Positions 56,145 through 64,000 of a DNA stretch of 64,000 bases are shown piece after piece. Positions within the stretch are counted from its first letter, which is position 1; each line of letters begins with the position of its first letter. A model generated the notes under the pieces. It was not told the origin of the DNA. It was given only the letters and a program-made list of their open reading frames with translations, and did no database searches. Source of the DNA: Hanleya hanleyi (lineage: Eukaryota; Mollusca; Polyplacophora; Lepidopleurida; Hanleyidae); assembly GCA_036873755.1 (NCBI GenBank), contig JAVTVY010025132.1:46013-110012 (forward strand), given 5' to 3'. The position numbers and the translations under genes are program-made.

Positions 56145-58302
56145 ACGGAGCCGTAAAAGGGACATGGAAATAATTTTTTTCAACCCCTGAAATTTTTTTC
56201 TTCTTATTAAGTCGTTAAAACGACTTAAAAAAAAAAAAAAAAAATTGGGCTGAAAATTTTTTTTCTTCTTATTAAGTCGTTATAACGACTTAATAAAAAA
56301 AAAAAAAAATTGGGGGCTGAAAATTTTTTTTTCTTCTTATTAAGTCGTTATAACGACTTAATAAAAAAAAAAAAAAAAAAATTGGGGGCTGAAAATTTTT
56401 CTTCTCGTCTTATTAAGTCGTTATAACGATTTAATAAAAAAAAAAAAAAAAAAAATGGGGGCTGAAAATTTTTCTTTTCGTCTTATTAAGTCGTTATAAC
56501 GACTTAATAAAAAAACAAAAAAACAAATAGGGGCTATTTTTTTTTATTTTTTTTTTTTTTTTATTATGTCGTTATAACGACTTAATTGACCAATGAAATT
56601 GCAGCATTAAGTCGTTATAACGACTTATTAAGTCGTTATAACGACTTAATTGACCAATGAAATTCCGTCTTACTTCTGCAGCTTTTATTTTGTTAACTGA
56701 CAACTCCCCGGTGAAACAGCGTTTAGATATGCAGTATGAAGTCTGATAATGCCATTGGAGTAATAAACTTTGGATAAATTGGAGAGATATGTAGGCTATA
56801 GAGGTGGGAAAAGTTGACGGCGTCTGCCGACTAAAAGGCAACCCTATGACTCTATGCCCAAACCTGCCAATTCACATGGATTCTCTGTGTTGGTCCGATA
56901 ATATCGCCAAAATTGTTTTGCTCGCCAGCAACCATTACAGATAATTGAGGAGCTTGTAGCGTTGGCTTGAGCGGTATGGCGGCTCACTTCAAAGAATTAA
57001 AAATGGGTCAGACATGCTGATAATTGTATAGGTATAGCTGTAGTCCACTCCTAAACAGCCAAGCGAAAAAATGTGAAATGCAGACGGATTTTACTAACAC
57101 CTATTCAGGCACGGCGGAGCCGGGGGAGAGGGGTGGGATGGGTTGAGAGGCTAAACACTGGATTATAGTTTTGATAATTTTCGCAGAGAATAACACATAT
57201 ACAAATGCCGTAATCCTACTATCATAATGCACCACAACACAGCGTTTGCATGCGTAAATTCGACACTTTCTGGGAGAGCCGTTCATAGATTGAACAAGAC
57301 TGAACTTATGGAGTTTTACATCCAGTTATGAAAAATGGAGAGACCCATGCAATCAAAAACATGAGAGTGGGAACTGGGCTCCAGATCGAGCAACGGTTTA
57401 ATGTTCATTCAAAACAAACAGAAAATATACCGTCAAAATGCACCAAAACAAAATAAATCGAACATAATGTATGTAGATTAACTTTCACTTTTGTTTCGCA
57501 TAAGCACGCATCGATATTGAAAAGTATCAGACCTTATGCTCCCATTTGACATTCTGGTAAAACACATACAAATCAGGACTAACACTTCACACGTCGAGCG
57601 CTCGTAGCCATAATGTTTTCATATTCAACATCGAAATATTGTACGCTCACAAACCACATAAATAGATGTCTGTTTAATATATCAATAGATACTCTGATTA
57701 CATAATCCACATTCGTTTATTTTAGATATAATTTCAAGATATTATTTCTACGTGAAATTCCAGGGTTCGCTGATCTATCTCTCATTTTTTTTACAGGTCT
57801 AATTGGGGGGGGACCCCTGACCCCACCCCCGTAGATCTGCCCTTGATAGTGCCTATCTAAACGCTGTTTCACCGGGTAGGGAGGTGTCAGTTAACAAAAT
57901 AAAAGCTGCAGAAGTAAGACGGAATTTCATTGGTCAATTAAGTCGTTATAACGACTTAATAAGTCGTTATAACGACTTAATGCTGCAATTTCATTGGTCA
58001 ATTAAGTCGTTATAACGACATAATAAAATAAAAAAAAAAAAAAAAAAATAGCCCCTATTTTTTTTTTTTTTTATTATTAAGTCGTTATAACGACTTAATA
58101 AGAAGAAGAAAAAAAATTTCAGCCCCCATTTTTTTTTTTTTATTTTTATTAAGTCGTTATAACGACTTAATAAGAAGAAAAAAAAAATTTCAGCCCCCAA
58201 TTTTTTTTTTTTTATTAAGTCGTTATAACGACTTAATAAGAAGAAGAAAAAAAATTTCAGGGGTTGAAAAAAATAATTTCCATGTCCCTTTTACGGCTCC
58301 GT
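56145..58302. mobile_element. Foldback DNA element with palindrome arrays, 2,158 bp
   Basis: Terminal inverted repeats of about 450-580 bp begin ACGGAGCCGTAAAAGGGACA. Each arm carries an 18-bp perfect palindrome, AAGTCGTTATAACGACTT, in series: eight times on the left (56206-56650) and six on the right (57935-58240), spaced by poly-A and GGGGGCTGAAAATTT. The innermost copies sit next to CCAATGAAATT. The middle 1.1 kb has no transposase. An 8-bp duplication would fit hAT, P or Merlin-type families; I cannot choose. Confidence 0.88.
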
Positions 58303-58310
58303 AAGATTAT
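58303..58310. repeat. 8-bp target-site duplication, right (AAGATTAT)
   Basis: Partner of 56137-56144. Confidence 0.9.
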
Positions 58311-58420
58311 CTCTCATAGACCTAGATTTCTGATCTGTCAGCTCTGCCCGTATCTAGAGGGTCAAAATTGGTTTTGAAAATGGGAAAAATACGCGAAAAA
58401 CGGGGTTGTACGTGTGAACT
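58311..58420 (-). pseudogene. L1-type ORF1 fragment, 5' part
   Basis: Minus strand continues the ORF1 upstream of the foldback element (ELTDQKSRSMRDN), the usual end of the coiled coil before the RRM. A stop lies a few codons further up (near 58355), and similarity fades by about 58420. Confidence 0.55.
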
Positions 58421-59869
58421 AATATGCCAAGGCAAGTTTAGAAGGACCCATTAAAGTAAATTTATGTTATGGTTCATTGTAGAGCTGATGTCAACCGACG
58501 ATGGGAGCAGATTTGCATACGTTACCTTCCACTTGAAAAGTTCGACAAGATGGAGGACCAGATCTGCACAAGAATCTCCTCACAGAGATACAGGGAAGGC
58601 TTCGCACTGTCTTGTCACAAGTGAGCAGATCGCGAGATGGGGAAGGGCGTGAACTCCTGACATAACGACGACCTTTGAGGATAGCGAGGAGTGGTACTGC
58701 CAAATATATATGAAACAGCTGAATTGATGTACAAATAAAATACTGGGAAATAAAGGCGTGGTATATACACACATTCCGTTCTCCTTATATGTGTATTAAG
58801 TGACAGGAAGAAGACTGTAAAATAATTATATTGAAATTCAATCTATCAGATTGAAATTATTGACCAATCTATTATTCCATTGAAAATATTCAATGTAATA
58901 GATTGAAAACGATAAAATGAATGTATTCTAGATAGAAAATTTATTCTAATAGATTGAATATTCCATCTATTTGATTGAAAATTGCAATGGAATAGATTGG
59001 CCACTAATTCCAATCTCATATATTGAATAATTCTAATTATTTGAAACAGCATGGAATCGGTGTTGGCGGTCGGGGGCTGTCTGCTATCTGGCCTCCAAGC
59101 TCATGCAGATCACATATATATTTGCTGCATGTATAGATTCCAGTAAATAAAGCGCAGCTTTTGCAGCCGCCAATCTCAATGAAATCAGATGCACACTCAA
59201 CAATGTAGTTTCTGTTTCAATTAAATTGGTGCACCCGCAAAACATTAAATGCGCATCGTCTGTAACTACAATCGAGACGGCTTGTAGGCCTATACATATG
59301 GCAGGGAAATAAGAACAATAATTGGACAGGGAAAACACAAATCGGGCAAGGTATTCTGAAGAAGGAGTCTTGTTTGCTTAAAGGTAATGCAATGATGTCG
59401 TACAAACATGACCATCAAGAAATAGTGGTCGAAGTCGGTTGCAACATTCCAAAGGCTTAGTACTGCGCCATCATAGGCGTACTGAAGTGGCCACGCTGGG
59501 ATACAATATAAAGGGAGAAATTAGTGTTTACGTTGCCTAAAATTAGAGAGAGGCCCTAACAGACTTCCTCTGTTGAACAATCCTATTCTCTCGTCGGAGG
59601 AAATCGATAATGTAACGTTTCTTGTAATTCACCTTTGAAGGTTTATATCATCTTGAAAGACTTAATACTCACCTGCTCGATCTAGTACTAATGTTCAAAA
59701 ATGTCCGTGCACAAAAGTACGGTCGCATAATGAATACCCAAGCATATACACTCCCCATGCCTCGTATCTCATGGTGTTAATTGATTCAAACACATTATTA
59801 ACACACAGCAGATATGAAGAAGAGCGTAAATATGAAATGAGGATTCGATCTGGCACTGTTTCCAAAAAC
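58421..59869. other. Unassigned sequence with A/T-rich repeat
   Basis: No gene recognised. At 58830-59040 the motif AATAGATTGAA and its complement TTCAATCTATT recur many times in both orientations, forming a degenerate low-complexity field. Confidence 0.4.
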
Positions 59870-61400
59870 ACAACATGGTCTCTAATATCAAGATGGTGGA
59901 CGGAATAGCCAATCATCTGGCAAGATGAAGGACAATGTATGTAACTTCTTCCACATGGGGAATAATATACACTATCTACTAGCAATATTAAAGGCAATAT
60001 AATCCATCTAGTAAAAAAATAGAATAAAACCTAGTGATAGGTAACACCAAACGTAATTATCATTACGATGGGGAAGAATATAGCCCATCAGATAGCAAGA
60101 TGGAAGACAAGACATGTCTTTTCGAAGATAACGAAGATTATGCACCATCTACTAGTAAGACTGAACGAAGATTATATTACAACACATATTTGGGAAGTGG
60201 GAAGAGGTGCCGCCATACTGACTGCGTCACATCACTTCACAAAATAGTCTTCTGGTTAACCTATTCTAAAGCATCCATCTTCCACAAAGATGGAGAAAAC
60301 TAATGACCAGCAGTTTCAACATAGCCAATACCACAACGTAACTACCATAAGATGGGGGAAGAAGATAGCCCATCAGATAGTAACATGGACGACAAGATAT
60401 GTTGTCTTTTTCAAGATAACGAACATTATACACCATGTACTAGCAAGATGGAGGATTACATAACCCATGTATTGCCAAAATGGAGGAAACTAGTCAACAT
60501 CAGCTTTAAGATAGCCAACACCATAACGTTACTACCATTAACATGGGGAAAGAAGATAGCCCATCAAATAGCAAGATGGTGGACAAGATATTTTGTCTTT
60601 TTCAAGATAACGAACACTATACACCATCTACTAGCAAGATGGAAGACTATATAACTCATCTTCTACAAAGATGCAAGAATGCCGAGCCCATCTTTTTCAA
60701 GACGGGCAACACCATAACGTAACTAACATTTCGATTGGCAAGAACATAGCCCATCTACTAGCAAGATGTAAGACAATATATTCAAACTTGTCGCAAGATG
60801 GGAGAGAACATACAAGATCTACCGTCAAGATGGAGGTGGCAAAACCTCCCTCAAATGATGGCTGATGAAATATTTCAAAATTCTGAAAGTGATGACAATT
60901 AAAGCTACACAATGGATGAAGGTTGTTGCAATGGTAACTTTAAAAGTGGATGATGGGGATCGAAAATGCTTTACACTCATGACACTAAAAGTGACCCTAA
61001 AGTGTAAAAGTTAAAATAGATCGATTGATGATGGCATGGCAAGGGATGGGATGGAAACAATAATTAACCTCACCCGAAGTGAGGATGATATAACATCAAC
61101 ACGTGGAAGAATATAACCCATCCACAACAAAGATGGGAGATAACTAATGACCATCTTTTTCAAGAGGAAAGAATATATCCCAATACATTATAAGGTGGAG
61201 GACAATATATGTACCGGTAATCTTTTTCAAGATAACGAAGACTACTAGTAAGATGCAACACTATATAACCCATCTTCTACAAAGATGCAAGAATGTAGTG
61301 CCCATCTCTTTCAAGATGGGCGAGACCATAACGTAAGTACCATTAAGATGAGAGAATACAGCCCATCAGATAGCAAGTTGGAAGAATAACGATATTCCTA
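59870..61400 (+). repeat. Degenerate tandem repeat rich in CAAGATGG
   Basis: Units of roughly 200-250 bp repeat a fixed order: CACCATAACGTAACTACCAT, GATGGGGAAGAA, TAGCCCATCAGATAGCAAGATGG, GACAAGATATGT, TTTTCAAGATAACGAA, ACACCATCTACTAGCAAGATGG. At least five degraded copies. CAAGATGG resembles the YY1 core. No coding potential. Confidence 0.7.
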
Positions 61401-61429
61401 ACACCCATCAAGCCAGGCGGATACGCCCT

Positions 61430-62070
61430 CACGTATGCATCCCATTGATACCTCATTCGACTCTATCAGACCATTAGTGGCCCACCTTCACCCCAAAACG
61501 TTCCTTCCAATGCACTTTCCCACAATTCCCCGTCTGCGCATGCGCAAACTGTTGAGCACGAACGACAGGTGGATGCTCCATCACCAATTCTTCACAACGA
61601 TACCTCATAAGACTCCATCGGTTCACTAGGGGCTCACCTCGACTCCAAAACGTCTATTTCCATACCCTTTTCCCACAATTCCCTGTCTGCGCATGCGTAG
61701 AATGTCGAACACGGACAACACACTAGTCCAGTCGGATGCTGCCTCATGACTGCTTTACATTGATACCTCACTCAACGCCATTGCATCATTGGTGGTCCAC
61801 CTAGACCCCAAAACGTCTATTTCCATACATTTTGACTACTCCGCATGCGCAAAATGACGTCCGTTCCACGTCATACTAGTCCAACCGGATGCCCCCTCAC
61901 GTATCCTTTACAACGATACCTCAAATAGGCTTCTCATTGATACCTCATACTGCTCCATAGGAACATTAGGGGCTCCCCAGATCCCAAAACGTTTATTTCC
62001 ATACCATTTGTCCACCGCTCATGCGCAGAATGGCATATCTCAACCCCGCACCCAGCTCACCAAATGCCCC
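61430..62070 (+). repeat. Four-unit repeat related to Polinton-like arms
   Basis: Four units of about 155 bp begin near 61443, 61605, 61765 and 61930 with GATACCTCA-TCGA, then ACCATTAG-GGC, CCAAAACGT-TATTTCCATAC and a GCGCATGCGCA box. This is the motif order of the right arm of the palindromic element (43800-44000). Confidence 0.75.
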
Positions 62071-62280
62071 TTCTTTAATAGCTTTAACATGCAAATGTTC
62101 GAATCAGGGAAGATTTGCCAAAATTTGCCAAAAGTACATCAAGAGTTACCTCCATTTTGCGGGGAGCTCTCTTGAGCTGGTGGCGCCCCCTGTCGGACGA
62201 TTTAGGAAAATCAAGAGTTATTCCTCGAGTTTAAGTGCACAGGGGTGAATGCTACCATTTTTGCGGCGATACTACTACTG
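62071..62280. other. Unassigned sequence
   Basis: No gene or repeat recognised; two AATCAAGAGTTA-type repeats flank a GGTGGCGCCCCCTG stretch. Confidence 0.3.
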
Positions 62281-62282
62281 GG

Positions 62283-62306
62283 GACGGACGGACGGACAGA
62301 CAGACA
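62283..62306. repeat. (GGAC)n/(AGAC)n microsatellite
   Basis: GGACGGACGGACGGACAGAC run. Confidence 0.85.
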
Positions 62307-63183
62307 GCACAAACACTACATGTCTCTCCCAACATAGTTGGGGAGACCTAATACAAAAGGAAGTTTTTATAGCTTCCAAGTTGAAGAAGACTGATCGGTC
62401 TAGAGCGCCAGTGAATTTGTTAGGAGCTCTAAACACCGACTAGCCTTCTTGTGACAATTTTCATTGTGGAAAGTAAGATGTCCAACCCCGCCAATAAATT
62501 TGCCGCAAGTACTCTAATATCCGGGTAATTTCCGTGAAAGTTACTATAATGTCAGACGGGGTAGAGTCTTTTTCTAACAGTTGTTTTCCTTTTTCCGTCC
62601 CCTTGTCCATGAAATAATTCATTGTTAGCAGTTACATGGCCCCTTATAAAAAGTACGAGCGCCATCTTTATTATTGCAGACATATAGCCAGCGTTGCTAT
62701 CTATATTTTTAAATTCTCAATTTAGACGGCGCTACATCTGGAATGAATTTTGTACCATGTATCTATGTTACTTTACTATACGGTACATATATTTTGTAAT
62801 TCAGCATCGCAGAAAACCACAAGCGATTGCGTTTTCATGGTAAAAGGATTAGGAAAGAACTAGCCCAAGGGGCTTCAATATACACCCATCTACCTCAAAT
62901 TACATTAGTCGAAAAGTTAAGGTTGTTTAACAGCCTTCATTCGAATTGGTAGCTCGACTACAATTTTGTACTTCTGGGATATGTAGCATAGACAAACATC
63001 TTATATTGAATGATAAACTAAATCGGGTTTAAGTCTTGGTAAGTTCTAGTTGAGCGTGAATCAAGAGCCCAGAGCTCCCATATCCCACACTGAAATCGAC
63101 AATAGTCAAACACAAGAAAACAGTAGTTTTCCTGCAAATTAGAACTGTAGATAGAAAACTGTCCCAGATATAGACCGGACACG
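62307..63183. other. Unassigned sequence
   Basis: No recognisable gene or mobile element. Confidence 0.35.
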
Positions 63184-63219
63184 AGGGACGGACAGACGGA
63201 CGGACAGACAGACGGACGT
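63184..63219. repeat. (GGAC)n/(AGAC)n microsatellite, second copy
   Basis: GGACGGACAGACGGACGGAC-type run followed by GTAAACCGCCATCACATAAT. Same repeat class as 62283-62306. Confidence 0.85.
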
Positions 63220-64000
63220 AAACCGCCATCACATAATACGTCCGCCTTTTGGCGAGCGTATAAAAATACTTCATTGCAGTGTGATTTTAATCGCCAGAAA
63301 TCGCCCAGAACGTGTCTCCTGCGATCTAGGCTATGCCTATGCCCCTGGACTATGCCCAAAGTGCTAGGATAGTCAGTGAAAAATTGCTTCCGCCGGCCCT
63401 AACTCGTAAGGCCGTTCCACTTTCAATTGGCTTCCGACACCCCTGATGATGGATTATTAATGTTATCAAGTAGTCAGGTACATATTGTTTCCAGAGGTCT
63501 TGCTGGTTACATACCGATGCTGTATACAACTATACAATCTTATACGATGTTAAACAATGTTTGGAGCCCCCTGCCCCCTGTCGTTGTTACTCTCATCTCC
63601 ATCGGGCGGTTTCAATCAAATCCCAACGACGGTAAAGGCGGTGAAACGTGATTTGGAAATTTGAATTATTTCAACCTCTCAACGTATACCATGTCATAAA
63701 TAGGCAGGAGGTGTATGTCATCATGTTGGAGGAAGAATTAGCAGAATTCATCACGCAATCCCCGCCCCCACCCCCCAACCTTTTGCTTTCACTTTGACTC
63801 GTCCGACACGTGACCAGCCCATCGTCACATTCAGTATCACAAAATTAAATGTCAGCAGGGTTCAGCTTGTTGAATTTGTCTGGTTTCTGACCGGCGCGTT
63901 TTATGAGAAGGAAGACCTGAATTTCAGTGCAATGGTGGGGTGGATGTTTGATCATGTTGATATGTCATATAGGCTAGCAGGTCATTTGTGTGAACTATAG
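63220..64000. other. Unassigned sequence to window end
   Basis: Only short open frames. The frame from 63794 runs off the window without a recognisable domain. Confidence 0.3.

Noticed and set aside
57991..58200. Minus frame rich in Phe and Lys
   Set aside because: Translation of poly-A/poly-T and palindrome repeats.

Overview
The window is animal nuclear DNA made almost entirely of repeats and transposable elements; I see no intact ordinary host gene. A marine mollusc is the likeliest source. Four SINE copies have a tRNA-type B box, a conserved central domain and a (CACT)n tail, which fits the MetaSINE class common in molluscs. I-like LINEs with CCHC gag proteins, GGAC/AGAC microsatellites and Polinton-type sequence agree with this, but the species cannot be read from the window.

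Layout. (1) 1-21.8 kb: an array of 84-bp units, each encoding one 28-residue C2H2 zinc finger on the minus strand, organised into higher-order repeats of about 3.86 kb, then about 2.5 kb and 1.01 kb. A diverged block recurs ten times and one SINE insertion was copied four times with the array. Stops and frameshifts shared between copies show it behaves as a satellite built from a zinc-finger exon. A Harbinger-like MITE (21815-22653) sits in the last diverged block, and the array ends at 22938. (2) 24.0-27.6 kb: a decayed minus-strand LINE. (3) 28.5-29.3 kb: a decayed relative of the element described next. (4) 32.4-55.25 kb: one I-like LINE on the minus strand, about 5.3 kb once insertions are subtracted, split twice. 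Its endonuclease domain holds an 8,663-bp, almost perfectly palindromic Polinton-like element (35601-44263; 6-bp TSD AGTGTA). Its ORF1 holds an 8,816-bp Gypsy/Ty3 composite (46013-54828; 4-bp TSD TATG) bounded by LTRs in opposite orientation and lacking gag. (5) 55.6-58.4 kb: an L1-type ORF1 fragment split by a 2,158-bp foldback element (8-bp TSD AAGATTAT) loaded with an 18-bp palindrome. (6) 59.9-62.1 kb: two degenerate tandem-repeat fields, the second related to the arms of the Polinton-like element. The remainder is unassigned.

Most unusual object: the palindromic element. Each arm carries two genes, a packaging-type P-loop ATPase and a small C2H2 protein. The two proteins appear to share a C-terminal helical module, and in the right arm the ATPase gene also has an upstream C2H2 finger, so both may once have had the same finger-plus-module plan. 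No polymerase, integrase, protease or capsid gene is visible, which suggests a miniature element mobilised in trans. The arms carry different lesions, so neither has a full undamaged set.
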